Shown here: in pieces, positions 1-8,468 of the stretch
Numbering within the stretch: position 1 is the stretch's first letter
How the letters are laid out: every line of letters starts with the position of its first letter
Origin: CAZESH01 sp964514665
Lineage (GTDB): Bacteria > Bacillota > Bacilli > Paenibacillales > KCTC-25726
DNA length: 30,931 nt
Reading direction: 5' to 3'
Assembly: GCA_964514665.1 (NCBI GenBank)
Contig: CAZESH010000014.1
Coordinates: forward strand, 1-30,931
Made by a program: the position numbers and the translations under genes
Notes under the pieces: generated by a model
Databases searched by the model: none
What the model saw: the letters and a program-made list of their open reading frames with translations, nothing else
Told to the model about the DNA's origin: nothing

Positions 1-64
1 GTATACAAGCATGCCATTTCAACGTTTACCCCTCAACGCAACGTATCTTTGATGCAGGATCCCG

Positions 65-126
65 ATCAGGAAAGCTGATATGGTCCAAGCTTGCGGCAAG
101 AAGAACCGGAAACCTTTTTCCCGGTT
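65..126 (+). other. Run of three small hairpins in the leader of the PBP gene
   Basis: Three short inverted repeats follow one another: ATCAG/CTGAT (65-69 with 75-79), CTTG/CAAG (90-93 with 97-100) and AACCGG/CCGGTT (104-109 with 121-126). They lie upstream of a terminator-like stem and the PBP start. I cannot match them to a known riboswitch or T-box: no T-box AGGGTGG-type motif is visible. They may be leader RNA structure or the 3' end of an upstream transcript. The stretch 1-224 otherwise shows no gene. Confidence 0.3.
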
Positions 127-156
127 TGCACGTTAATTGTATAGCAGCCTGTTGCA

Positions 157-191
157 GCAACCCCGCATAGGTCAGGGTTGCTTTTCATTTT
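157..191 (+). terminator. Terminator-like hairpin upstream of the PBP gene
   Basis: GCAACCC (157-163) pairs perfectly with GGGTTGC (175-181) around an 11-base loop, and is followed by TTTTCATTTT. It lies about 34 bases before the PBP start. It either ends a gene to the left of the window or acts as a leader attenuator of the PBP gene; the sequence does not decide between these. Confidence 0.6.
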
Positions 192-224
192 ACCGAGTTT
201 CTGAAAGGGATGGAGTGAGGAGAA

Positions 225-2666
225 ATGAAAAGCTCAAATGAACATACTGCCCGGAACAAAAAGCCGAAAAAAACTAAAAGAGGCTTGAAATTTTGGCTTT
301 TTCGCGGTTTTTTTGCGACGGCCGCCGTTTTGTTCCTGTTAATGGCCGGATATCTGATCATCCTTCTCAACGGAGATCGCATGCTGAAATCGAATATCGG
401 CAAGCTGGACATGGCCGAGGCTTCGATTGTTTATGATGCCAATCATAAGAAGCTGATGCAGATCGGCAGTGAAAATCGTGAAATCGCCTCGCTTGGCGAA
501 ATGCCCGCCTTGCTTCCGAAAGCCTTTGTAGCCACGGAGGATAAACGCTTTTACGAGCATCAGGGAATAGACCTGTATTCAATCGGCAGGGCGGTGCTGA
601 CCGATATTGCCCACGGCAGCATGGTCGAAGGCGGCAGCACGATTACCCAGCAGCTGGCCAAAAACATGTTCTTGTCCAACGAGAAGACGCTGTTCCGCAA
701 AGTAAGGGAAGTATCGATAGCCATGGCTTTGGAAAACAATTACGGAAAATCGCAAATCCTGCAAATGTATCTTAACCGTATTTACTTCGGAAACGGAGCT
801 TACGGTGTCAAGGCTGCGGCCAAAAAATATTTCGGGGTGGACGATTTAAAGCAATTGAAGCTTTGGCAAATCGCCACGCTTGCCGGAATTCCCAAAGCGC
901 CCGCTTATTACAATCCGCTGGATGATCCGAAGCGATCCAAGGAAAGACGCGCCGTCGTCTTGGAATTGATGCATCAGCAAGGCTTGATTACTCAAGCTCA
1001 GAAGACGCAGGCGGAGAAGGTTGACTTCGCCCCGAAGAAGACGGCGGGCAGTCAAACGTTTCCGAGCTTTGCCGATTATGTTATTGCAGAGGCGGGCAAG
1101 ATTGCCGGACTGACGGATGAGGATTTGCGCAAGGGCGGATATAAAATCTATACGACGCTCATTCCCAAGGCTCAGGAATCGGTGGAAAAAGCGTTCTCCA
1201 AGGATTCCCTGTTTCCTAAAGGAACAGGCAAGGATCCCGTGGACGGCAGCATGGTCATCATCAATAATGCAGATGCCGGAATTGTAGCCATGGCGGGCGG
1301 AAGAAATTATACCCCTGGCGATTTGAACAAAATTACGGTAAGCAGGCAGCCCGGTTCTGCGTTCAAACCGATTGCCGTTTACGGTCCGGCGCTGGAAACG
1401 GGAAATTGGACGCCGGATTCCCTTTTGGACGATCAGAAGACGGCGTTCGGGAATTATCATCCGGGCAATTACAATGACAAGTATTTAGGAAAAGTCACCA
1501 TGACTTACGCAGTGCAGCAATCGATCAATCTTCCCGCAGTTTGGCTGTTGAATCAAATCGGTGTGGATGAGGGAATTAAATTTGCCGGCAAGCTGGGCAT
1601 CGATTTGGGACCGGAAGACCACAATCTGAGCATTGCCTTGGGCGGCCTGACGCATGGCGTGACACCGCTGCAGATGGCCAGAGCGTATTCCGCTTTTGCA
1701 AACGGAGGCGTGCTGCATGAAGCTCATGCGATCGCCAAGATTGAAGATGCGGGAGGCAAAACGATTTATACTTATCATCCCCAATCGAAAAGGGTGATGA
1801 GCGAAACGACCGCATGGTACATGACACAGATGCTGGAACAGGTCATAAGCAGCGGAACCGGAAAGAGCGCGCAAATCAACCGGCCGGCGGCGGGTAAAAC
1901 GGGAACGACGCAATCTGCTGTAAAGGGTGTTTCCAACGGCAACAGGGACGTCTGGTTCGCAGGCTATACCCCCGAATGGTCGGCGGCAATCTGGATGGGC
2001 TATGACAAGACGACCAAAGGACAGTATTTGACCAATGGCAGCAGCTTTCCGGCGAAGATGTTCGCCGCAGTGTTCTCGCAAGCGCTGGCCGGCTCGAAGG
2101 CGAGAGACTTCACAAAGCCGTCCAATCTTCCCGATCAACAGCCGCCGCCGCAGCCGGTTAAAGATTTGACCGCCGCTTATAATGTGCAGGACAAGGAAAT
2201 TCTGCTGCAGTGGACACCTTCCGCGGATAAAGCGGAATACCGGTTGTTTCGGCAAGCGCCCGATGAAACGGCCTTTACGATGATTTTGCAAACCACCGAC
2301 CATGCGGTGCGTGATTTGATGATAGCGGGTCCGGGCATTTACCGCTATTATGTCGTGCCTGTGCTGCCGGGAACGGATCAGACGGGAGCGAAGTCGAACG
2401 AGGCTGATGCGGAAGTGCCGGCAAATGATGGGCTTCAGCCTTCGCCATCGCCAAGCGGAGGGCCTGATCAAAGCGGAGCGCCGTGGCCGACAGGTTTGCC
2501 TCAACCAACAGACGGGCAAAACTCCTCGCCGACTCCGACACCTTCCGAGACATTGAGTCCGCAGCCGACGCCGACACCGTCTGCGACATCCGGCTTGACA
2601 CCGACACCAACGCCGACGCCGTCTGCTTCACCCGGCTTGACACCAACGCCGACGCCAGCGCCTTAG
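225..2666 (+). CDS. Class A penicillin-binding protein (PBP1A family transglycosylase/transpeptidase)
   Basis: Bifunctional peptidoglycan synthase of 813 residues, anchored in the membrane with its catalytic part outside. A Lys/Arg-rich N-terminus precedes one membrane segment (about residues 26-48). The GT51 transglycosylase domain follows, with catalytic Glu105 in the ATED motif, EGGSTITQQ and the MYLNRIYFGNGAYG block. The transpeptidase domain has SAFK (Ser378), SIN (433-435) and KTGTT (from Lys558). A fibronectin type III-like domain lies at about 640-725, and a Pro/Thr/Ser-rich tail runs to the end. This order resembles Bacillus PonA, but the neighbourhood does not fix a symbol. The start ATG has GGAGTG 7 bases upstream. 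Key residues of both active sites are present, so it should be active. It appears to be transcribed alone. Confidence 0.95.
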   Translation: MKSSNEHTARNKKPKKTKRGLKFWLFRGFFATAAVLFLLMAGYLIILLNGDRMLKSNIGKLDMAEASIVYDANHKKLMQIGSENREIASLGEMPALLPKAFVATEDKRFYEHQGIDLYSIGRAVLTDIAHGSMVEGGSTITQQLAKNMFLSNEKTLFRKVREVSIAMALENNYGKSQILQMYLNRIYFGNGAYGVKAAAKKYFGVDDLKQLKLWQIATLAGIPKAPAYYNPLDDPKRSKERRAVVLELMHQQGLITQAQKTQAEKVDFAPKKTAGSQTFPSFADYVIAEAGKIAGLTDEDLRKGGYKIYTTLIPKAQESVEKAFSKDSLFPKGTGKDPVDGSMVIINNADAGIVAMAGGRNYTPGDLNKITVSRQPGSAFKPIAVYGPALETGNWTPDSLLDDQKTAFGNYHPGNYNDKYLGKVTMTYAVQQSINLPAVWLLNQIGVDEGIKFAGKLGIDLGPEDHNLSIALGGLTHGVTPLQMARAYSAFANGGVLHEAHAIAKIEDAGGKTIYTYHPQSKRVMSETTAWYMTQMLEQVISSGTGKSAQINRPAAGKTGTTQSAVKGVSNGNRDVWFAGYTPEWSAAIWMGYDKTTKGQYLTNGSSFPAKMFAAVFSQALAGSKARDFTKPSNLPDQQPPPQPVKDLTAAYNVQDKEILLQWTPSADKAEYRLFRQAPDETAFTMILQTTDHAVRDLMIAGPGIYRYYVVPVLPGTDQTGAKSNEADAEVPANDGLQPSPSPSGGPDQSGAPWPTGLPQPTDGQNSSPTPTPSETLSPQPTPTPSATSGLTPTPTPTPSASPGLTPTPTPAP
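2577..2664 (+). repeat. Tandem repeat coding the Pro/Thr tail of the PBP
   Basis: Two imperfect copies of a roughly 42-base unit start at 2577 and 2619. Each begins CCGTCTGC, carries CCGGCTTGACACC, and encodes Ser-Ala-x-x-Gly-Leu followed by Thr-Pro dipeptides. The second copy is a few bases shorter. Such tails vary in length by replication slippage and probably span or bind the wall. Confidence 0.7.
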
Positions 2667-3242
2667 CCGAGCTTATTACGGCCGGTATCTCAGCCTTGCT
2701 ATTGATCGTGGCAATTATTGCTGACCTAGAACGCGCTGCGCGTCTGCAATTGCAAAAATCGAAATTGCAGACAGCAAGGAGCGGTCAGCGGGCCCTCGCA
2801 ATTGCGAAAATCGCAATTGACTATTGTTTTGAAGTCCAAACGAGCCGCCCGCAAAATTCCTCTTAAACTGCTCTGGAGAGCGCTAAGCGATCGCAGATTG
2901 AAGGCAAAGCCAGTGAGTGAGTGGTTATAGGATTTCCTAAATGTCGGAGAACTTCCCTTTATGCCAATGCTTCGATGGATCTGTCTGTCAGGTCTGGACT
3001 GGACATTTGTTACATCCTCGCCGGAAAGCAGTCGATCTAGGGAATAGAAATCCCTCTTTCAAACTTTAAGTATATAAACCCGACATAACACAGACTTTGT
3101 CTACGGCCCGGAGAGCACTTAAGGCGCTCTTTTGCATGATTAGCAGGTATTTCCGGTAGGGTTTTGTCGCATCCATGTAGAATAAGAGTATACAGTTTCC
3201 AACCGGATTTTTTTAAAATCGCTTCATAATGGGGATTCATTG
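2667..3242. other. Gene-free stretch between the PBP and sensor-kinase genes
   Basis: About 575 bases without a credible gene. The left part (2720-2819) holds nested inverted repeats, listed separately. Further right are AGGGA/TCCCT (3039-3043 with 3051-3055) and a weak terminator-like stem GAGAGC/GCTCTT (3111-3116 with 3126-3131) followed by TT. The kinase promoter should lie near 3150-3220, but no convincing -35/-10 pair was found. A short minus-strand frame at 3037-3240 has no ribosome binding site and was not accepted. Confidence 0.6.
2720..2819. repeat. Nested inverted repeats and a duplicated AATTGC-type hairpin after the PBP gene
   Basis: GCTGACC (2720-2726) pairs with GGTCAGC (2783-2789). 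Enclosed are ACGCG/CGCGT (2731-2735 with 2739-2743) and GTCTGCAATT/AATTGCAGAC (2742-2751 with 2763-2772). A second hairpin follows: CAATTGCGA/TCGCAATTG (2799-2807 with 2811-2819) around an AAA loop. The two AATTGC hairpins are clearly related in sequence (GCAATTGCnAAAATCGnAATTG). There is no strong T-run, so this is not an ordinary terminator. It may be a dispersed chromosomal repeat or a structured 3' UTR. Confidence 0.6.
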
Positions 3243-4979
3243 ATGATCAAAAATTGGCTTCGCAGCCTGTCCAGCCTTCCTTGGAAAACGCTGCAGCTTC
3301 ATCTGCTTTTATATTTGCTGGTCGTAGGATCGGTTCCGATTGTTTCGGCAATGCTTTTCTATTACCAGCTGTCCTCGCAAAATGCGCGGCATGAAGCGGA
3401 GACAAGCGTTCAGCGCATGCATTTGCAAATTCTCGGGCAATTGCAAAAGGAATTTGAACTGATTCGCCAAGCTGCCGATAATATTCGCCGAGATGCCGTC
3501 GCTCAATCCTATTTCGGTTGGGCAGAACATTCCGCGTCTGCTTCAGACCCGAACGCCAAGGCCTATATCAACCAGCTGATCCAAGCTCAGCAGCAAATGC
3601 TGGACGGGAAAATCACCGTATGCATAACGGGTACCGAATCGGGTCTGTCGATTTGTCCGGATTCGCGGCTGTTGGATGCGGGCGCACAGGGAATCATCCT
3701 GGATAACGGTTACCAATTCGTACCCGTTGACGGCCAAAGCGGCCAAAGCGTATCTGAAGTTCGTTATACGGCTTCTTTGACTCCCCGCGAGTATGCCGGA
3801 AAGGTGTTGATCATTGCCGATTTGAGCAATTGGCTCGAACAGCTGCAATCGCTGTACCCCTTCCAAGAGATCATGCTTTCGGATGGGGAGTCACGGATTC
3901 TGCTGGATTTTGGAGAAGGCGCGCATTCGACGGTTCCGCCGCATCAGCCTTTCACAAGCGGAGCGGCCGATACGCTCGGCGGTTCGGTGCTCAGCCAAGA
4001 AAACCTTCAGCTTGATTCGGCAATCCTGCATTCCCAACTGACGGTTCACAATCAAGCCCTAAGCGAAACCCGCGTGTCGTTCCGTTATGTTGCAGCTGTT
4101 TTCTTCGTTCTGCTGCTTGCTTTGTCGATCATCAGCTCTTTTGTATTTGCCAATCTTGTCACACGTCCGCTGCATGGCTTGAGCCGCTTGATGAAGCGGG
4201 CGGAGCGGGGGGATTTGAAAGCTTACTGGACGGCCAACAGCATGAAGGAAATCAACGAATTGGGAAACGCGTACAATCAAATGCTGAACCGTCTTGAAGA
4301 GCTGATCAAGCAGGTGAAAAGAGAAGAAGCCCTGAAGAAGGAAGCGGAAATGGCCGCACTCCAGTACCAGCTCAATCCCCATTTTCTGTACAATACCTTG
4401 AACACGATAAAATGGGTGGCGAAAATTCACAAAACGCCGCAAATTTCCGATGCGGTCAGCTCCTTGGTCCGATTGCTTCAGGCAAGTCTGGGCAAAAAAG
4501 GCGACTTTATTTCGCTGCAGGAGGAAATCGGGCTGATCCATGATTACATGGAGATTCAAACGTTTCGTTACGGTGAAAGCGTACGGCTTGAATTTGACGT
4601 CAAACCGGAGACAAAAGTTTGCCTTGTGCCGCGCATGATTCTCCAGCCATTGGTTGAAAACGCCTTGATTCACGGCATGGACGGGATGCAAGCCAAGGAC
4701 GGCGTAATCACGGTGAGCGCTCAATTGGATCGGGACATGCTGATTTGCGAGGTTTCGGACAACGGCAAGGGAATGTCGGAGGAAGAAATCGAAAAGCTTG
4801 ACAAAAATGAACGGAATAAGCTTGGCGCACGGGAAAAAATGAGCGGAATCGGGCTGCGCCATATTCGGCAGAAAATCAAATTGTATTACGGAGAGGACTA
4901 TAAAATGCTTGTCTTCAGCAAGAAAAATCAAGGAACGCTGATTCGCCTGTTTTTACCCATTCATGTAAGCGAGGATTGA
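3243..4979 (+). CDS. YesM-like sensor histidine kinase
   Basis: Membrane sensor kinase of 578 residues in the YesM (histidine kinase/LytS-type) family. Membrane segments lie at about 17-38 and 275-305, enclosing an extracellular sensing region of some 235 residues. A HAMP linker follows (about 303-355), then the phosphoacceptor motif QLNPHFLYNTLN with His380. The ATPase domain has an N box (PLVENALIHG, Asn473), a DNGKGM G1 box and GIGLRHI. ATG 3243 is chosen because GGGGA lies 8 bases upstream; an in-frame TTG at 3240 is an alternative. The response regulator gene begins 3 bases after the stop, so the two are co-transcribed. In this family the signal is often a sugar or an antimicrobial-type stress; nothing here identifies it. 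Confidence 0.93.
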   Translation: MIKNWLRSLSSLPWKTLQLHLLLYLLVVGSVPIVSAMLFYYQLSSQNARHEAETSVQRMHLQILGQLQKEFELIRQAADNIRRDAVAQSYFGWAEHSASASDPNAKAYINQLIQAQQQMLDGKITVCITGTESGLSICPDSRLLDAGAQGIILDNGYQFVPVDGQSGQSVSEVRYTASLTPREYAGKVLIIADLSNWLEQLQSLYPFQEIMLSDGESRILLDFGEGAHSTVPPHQPFTSGAADTLGGSVLSQENLQLDSAILHSQLTVHNQALSETRVSFRYVAAVFFVLLLALSIISSFVFANLVTRPLHGLSRLMKRAERGDLKAYWTANSMKEINELGNAYNQMLNRLEELIKQVKREEALKKEAEMAALQYQLNPHFLYNTLNTIKWVAKIHKTPQISDAVSSLVRLLQASLGKKGDFISLQEEIGLIHDYMEIQTFRYGESVRLEFDVKPETKVCLVPRMILQPLVENALIHGMDGMQAKDGVITVSAQLDRDMLICEVSDNGKGMSEEEIEKLDKNERNKLGAREKMSGIGLRHIRQKIKLYYGEDYKMLVFSKKNQGTLIRLFLPIHVSED

Positions 4980-4982
4980 ATC

Positions 4983-6539
4983 ATGAACATATTGATTGTG
5001 GACGATGAACCGATTATCCAAATCGGACTGCAACAGCTTGTTCCCTGGGAGGAACACGGTTTTCAGCTGCTGACTGGGGCGAGCAACGGCGTCGAAGCGC
5101 TGGACAGAATGAGCCGCGAGCACGTCGACATCGTGATTACCGATATCCGCATGCCGAGAATGGACGGCTTGGAATTGATCCGCAGCCTGCGGCAGCGAGA
5201 CGATGACGTGGCAGTGCTGGTGCTCAGCTGTCTGGATGATTTTGCCTATGTAAAAGAAGCGATGAAGCTCGGAGCAAAGGATTATATTTTGAAGCCCACC
5301 ATGGAGCCCGAGCAGCTGCTGCGAGTCATCGGCGAGACGCAGTCCCAGCTGAAGGAGGAACGGCGTCGCCGGGAAACAATCAGACGGTGGGAAAACGATC
5401 TCGAGCAATCGCGGCAAATGCAATTGCAATCCCGATTCCGCCATTATATCGAAAACGGATTCGCCGATGATCAGCTGGAAGCCGAATTGTTTGCCGATCA
5501 CAGCGGGATGTTCACCGTACTGCTTCATTGGTCGGGGAGCCACCAGCTGCTTCTCGAGGAAGCGCTGGCGGAGGCGGTTGTGGCGATTGCCGGCTATATG
5601 CCGCAAAGCCTGCTGATTCTCTGCAGCAACGATTACGGGAATTCCGATCACGATTTTTTCCAAAGCAGCTATCATACGGTTCGGCATTTGGAGCAGTTAT
5701 TGTCCCGTGCCAAGCATCCTGCCGGAAGCGATTGGTATTTCTGTATCGGCGAGGCCGTGAAATCGCTGGAGGATATCAGGAGCAATCTCGAACTGCATCG
5801 CAAACAGCTGCTTACCGTATTTTACGAGGACAAGCGGGAGCGTGTTGTCGGGCGCATGGCGCTCTTGAACGAGCATTCGGCTGCGATTCCGAATGCCTTG
5901 AAGAACGATTTTTTGCGGGCGGTAGCCAATTATAACGAGGATGCCGCAACGTACCAAGCGGAACTGATTGTTGCGGAGCTTAAAAAGCTGAGGCCGGATT
6001 TGGGCAAGCTGCATTCCTTCGTCTTTGAGCTGCTGGGTCTTGCCGCCGGATATATCCGTGAATCCGGTTACAGCGATATCGAAGCGTTCGAAGAACGATT
6101 CCTTTCCATGGAGAAGATCGCATCCTGCTTTCATTTCAATGAGCTCAGCCGCTTCCTGCTGGAAGCCGTGCAAGCCATTTGGAGCGGCCGCGGCGCCGAT
6201 TCGATCAAACAAAGCTCGAATCATCCCTTTGTCAAAAAGGCGGTAAAGTATATTCAGATGCATTATCATGAGAATATCGGCACGACTGATATTGCCGATT
6301 ATGTGAAATTGAGCCGCAGCTATCTAAGCGATCTATACAGCAGGGAGACGGGTGAATCGCTCACGGAAACGCTGACCCGGGTGCGTATAGAGGAAGCAAA
6401 GCGGTTGATTTTGCAGGGAGAGAAGAAGATTTACGAGATTGCCGGAGAAGTAGGCTTCGGAGATGCCAAATCGTTCGCCAAATCATTCAAAAGAATCACC
6501 GGACTGACCCCAAAGGCTTACGAGCAGCAAAATGCATAG
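4983..6539 (+). CDS. YesN-like response regulator with AraC-type DNA-binding domain
   Basis: Transcription regulator of 518 residues and the evident partner of the upstream kinase. The receiver domain (1-120) has acidic residues Asp7-Asp8, phosphoacceptor Asp54 in ITDIRMPRMDG, and Lys104 in YILKPT. A long middle region of unknown fold follows, then an AraC/XylS helix-turn-helix pair over the last 100 residues or so, ending with the family signature GFGDAKSFAKSFKRITGLTPKAY. Its targets are unknown. Members of this family usually control a neighbouring sugar ABC importer, but the next operon encodes an exporter-like system and a hairpin separates them. Confidence 0.93.
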   Translation: MNILIVDDEPIIQIGLQQLVPWEEHGFQLLTGASNGVEALDRMSREHVDIVITDIRMPRMDGLELIRSLRQRDDDVAVLVLSCLDDFAYVKEAMKLGAKDYILKPTMEPEQLLRVIGETQSQLKEERRRRETIRRWENDLEQSRQMQLQSRFRHYIENGFADDQLEAELFADHSGMFTVLLHWSGSHQLLLEEALAEAVVAIAGYMPQSLLILCSNDYGNSDHDFFQSSYHTVRHLEQLLSRAKHPAGSDWYFCIGEAVKSLEDIRSNLELHRKQLLTVFYEDKRERVVGRMALLNEHSAAIPNALKNDFLRAVANYNEDAATYQAELIVAELKKLRPDLGKLHSFVFELLGLAAGYIRESGYSDIEAFEERFLSMEKIASCFHFNELSRFLLEAVQAIWSGRGADSIKQSSNHPFVKKAVKYIQMHYHENIGTTDIADYVKLSRSYLSDLYSRETGESLTETLTRVRIEEAKRLILQGEKKIYEIAGEVGFGDAKSFAKSFKRITGLTPKAYEQQNA

Positions 6540-6566
6540 CATAAACCGCAAAATACCGAACAAATC

Positions 6567-6601
6567 GACACCTTTTCCAACAAAAGGTGTCTTTATCATT
6601 T
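6567..6601 (+). terminator. Terminator after the two-component genes
   Basis: A perfect 10-bp stem, GACACCTTTT (6567-6576) with AAAAGGTGTC (6582-6591), has a 5-base loop and is followed by TTTATCATTT. The T-run is modest, but the stem is strong and sits 28 bases after the regulator stop. Confidence 0.75.
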
Positions 6602-6673
6602 AGACAAAACAAGGTAAATTGAGTAAGAAGCTTGGAAAGCGCATTCATTTTCAGACAGGCGGGTGATTTTACC

Positions 6674-7411
6674 ATGGAAATACCGGAAACGATTCAACGT
6701 TCCGATGTCGGCATAAATGAGAATCCGTCCGCCTCCGCGATTTTGCGGGCGGTAGGAATCAAAAAAGTATACGGAAGCGGCGGCGGTGCCGTAACGGCGC
6801 TGGCAAACGCCAATCTCTCCATTCCCCGCGGCCGGCTGGTTGCGCTTAAAGGCAGATCGGGATCGGGGAAAACCACGCTGATCAATTTGCTGGGTGCGCT
6901 TGATCGGCCTACGGAGGGCGCAGTGTATTATAAAGACAAGGACATTTCGCATCTGTCGGATAAGGATCGCAACGAGATCAGACGAACGCAAATGGGCTTT
7001 ATTTTTCAATCCGCAGGGCTCGTCACGCTGATGTCCGCATACGAAAATGTGGAATTCGCTCTCCGCATTGCCGGTGTACCGGCATCCGAGCACCGCAGCA
7101 TGACCGAACAGGCGCTTGAATTTGTAGGCTTGAGCAAAAGAATGAATCATCGGCCTTTCGAGCTTTCCGGCGGCGAGCAGCAGCGTGTGGCGATTGCCAG
7201 GGCGATTGCCCATAAGCCGAATGTGATTTTGGCCGATGAACCGACGGCAGAGCTTGACAGCAGGCTCGGCTTGCAAATTATCAAGCTTTTCAAGGATCTT
7301 GTGGCCGATTTCGGCATTACGATTGTAATTACAACGCATGATCCCGCGATCATGGAAATTGTGGATCAAGTTTATGCATTGGAGGATGGACAAATTGTCG
7401 ATCAAGGGTAA
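6674..7411 (+). CDS. ABC transporter ATPase, MacB/LolD-like
   Basis: Cytoplasmic nucleotide-binding subunit of 245 residues. Visible motifs are Walker A GRSGSGKT (60-67), Q-loop Gln112, signature LSGGEQQR (from 164), Walker B VILADE (184-189) and switch His222. The family is that of FtsX-type exporters (MacB/LolD/BceA). ATG 6674 is preceded by a GGGTGA site; an in-frame TTG at 6632 would add 14 residues but lacks a good site. It is the first gene of a four-gene operon, and its last 17 bases overlap the proposed start of the lipoprotein adaptor, which suggests translational coupling. It lacks the C-terminal extension seen in the second ATPase of the operon. Confidence 0.93.
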   Translation: MEIPETIQRSDVGINENPSASAILRAVGIKKVYGSGGGAVTALANANLSIPRGRLVALKGRSGSGKTTLINLLGALDRPTEGAVYYKDKDISHLSDKDRNEIRRTQMGFIFQSAGLVTLMSAYENVEFALRIAGVPASEHRSMTEQALEFVGLSKRMNHRPFELSGGEQQRVAIARAIAHKPNVILADEPTAELDSRLGLQIIKLFKDLVADFGITIVITTHDPAIMEIVDQVYALEDGQIVDQG

Positions 7412-8411
7412 ATGGATAATCAATTTTTCAGTTGCAACTTTGCTTTTCTCATTGCTTGCGGGCTGTTCGCTGCTGCCCAAGGAGGAAGACGCTTTGGCTC
7501 CTCCCTTAATCAAGCCTTCGAAGGAAACGCTGGAAACCTACGAGGTAAAAAAAGGGACGATCATCAAGGAAATCAAAAGCGTCGCCATCTTCGAATCGAC
7601 GGACATTCAATATTATCAATACAAGCATTCCGGAGGAAGAATTCAGAAAATAAACGTAAGCTCGGGCGATCATGTGAAAAAAGGCGACGTGCTCGTACAG
7701 CTAGAGGTCGACAACCTGGATTTGGAGGTTAAATACAAGCAGTTGGCTTTGGAAAAGGCCAAGCAGGCGCTGGACGAAGCCAAACAAAATCAAGATCAGA
7801 AAGCGATGAAAATCGCGCTGCTGCAAATGCAGATTGCCCAAACCGAATACGAACGCGCTTTGGATAAATTGAACAGTAAACAGCTTGTGGCGGAAAAGGA
7901 CGGCGAAGCGATTTTTGTCGATTCCCTGAAAGCGGGCGATAATGTCGATCCTTATCGCGTGCTGGTCAGTGTCGCCGATCCGGCGAAGCTTCGTCTGGTT
8001 TATACGGCGGCAAGCGACATCAGCGACGTCAAGGTAGGCATGCCGGTAATGGTTACCTACCAGAACAAATCGTATACGGGAAAGGTAGTGCAAACGCCTT
8101 CCTCCGCGCCGATTACGGATAATCAGCAGCTTCAGGATCTTTACAAAAAAAGCCTGTACATCAATCTGCCCACCGTACCCGATCAAGCCGAGATCGGCCA
8201 ATCCGCAGATATCGAAATCATCACCGAGAAAAAGGAAGGGGCGCTGATCATCCCGCGCAACGGGCTGCGTGCTTATCTTGGCCGCACCTACGTGCAGGTA
8301 CTTGACGGCGAAAGCCGCAAGGAAGTCGACGTCCAAGTGGGGATCTCGACATCCACGGAAGTAGAAGTTCAAAAAGGACTCACTGAAGGTCAAAAAATCA
8401 TACTTCAATAA
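7395..8411 (+). CDS. HlyD/MacA-like lipoprotein adaptor subunit
   Basis: Surface lipoprotein of about 338 residues and a membrane-fusion-type partner of the ABC permease. From the TTG at 7395 it starts with a compact signal peptide (Lys4, Lys6, then a hydrophobic core) ending in the lipobox LLAGC with Cys24. Two lipoyl-type half motifs (about 80-105 and 165-185) flank a helical coiled-coil hairpin (about 108-160), and beta-barrel regions follow. The TTG start is preferred because GGAGG (7381-7385) lies 9 bases upstream and gives a canonical lipoprotein signal; ATG 7386 touches that ribosome binding site. In Gram-positive bacteria, which lack an outer membrane channel, such adaptors may gate or hand over substrate at the outer membrane face. 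The substrate is unknown. Confidence 0.88.
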   Translation: MSIKGKWIINFSVATLLFSLLAGCSLLPKEEDALAPPLIKPSKETLETYEVKKGTIIKEIKSVAIFESTDIQYYQYKHSGGRIQKINVSSGDHVKKGDVLVQLEVDNLDLEVKYKQLALEKAKQALDEAKQNQDQKAMKIALLQMQIAQTEYERALDKLNSKQLVAEKDGEAIFVDSLKAGDNVDPYRVLVSVADPAKLRLVYTAASDISDVKVGMPVMVTYQNKSYTGKVVQTPSSAPITDNQQLQDLYKKSLYINLPTVPDQAEIGQSADIEIITEKKEGALIIPRNGLRAYLGRTYVQVLDGESRKEVDVQVGISTSTEVEVQKGLTEGQKIILQ

Positions 8412-8468
8412 AAGCCGGTGGACTTGGCTGGATGTTCAGGGGAGATCAGAGGGGGAGGAATATTTTCT

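Noticed and set aside
1..224. T-box leader upstream of the PBP gene
   Set aside because: No T-box sequence or specifier-loop features; only small hairpins and a terminator-like stem.
1485..2519. Long minus-strand open frame (344 codons) opposite the PBP gene
   Set aside because: It lies fully inside a gene with strong domain evidence, has no recognisable motifs and an Arg/His-rich composition typical of an antisense shadow.
2483..2866. Plus-strand frame of 127 codons running past the PBP stop
   Set aside because: Mostly a frame-shifted reading of the Pro/Thr repeat (giving Asp/Ala/Thr repeats) and then of the inverted-repeat region; no start site.
3037..3240. Possible small minus-strand gene of 67 codons divergent from the kinase gene
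   Set aside because: No ribosome binding site before its start, no recognisable motif, and it covers the expected promoter region of the kinase.
4059..4931. Long minus-strand frame (290 codons) opposite the sensor kinase
   Set aside because: It overlaps the conserved kinase core and shows no ribosome binding site or family signature.
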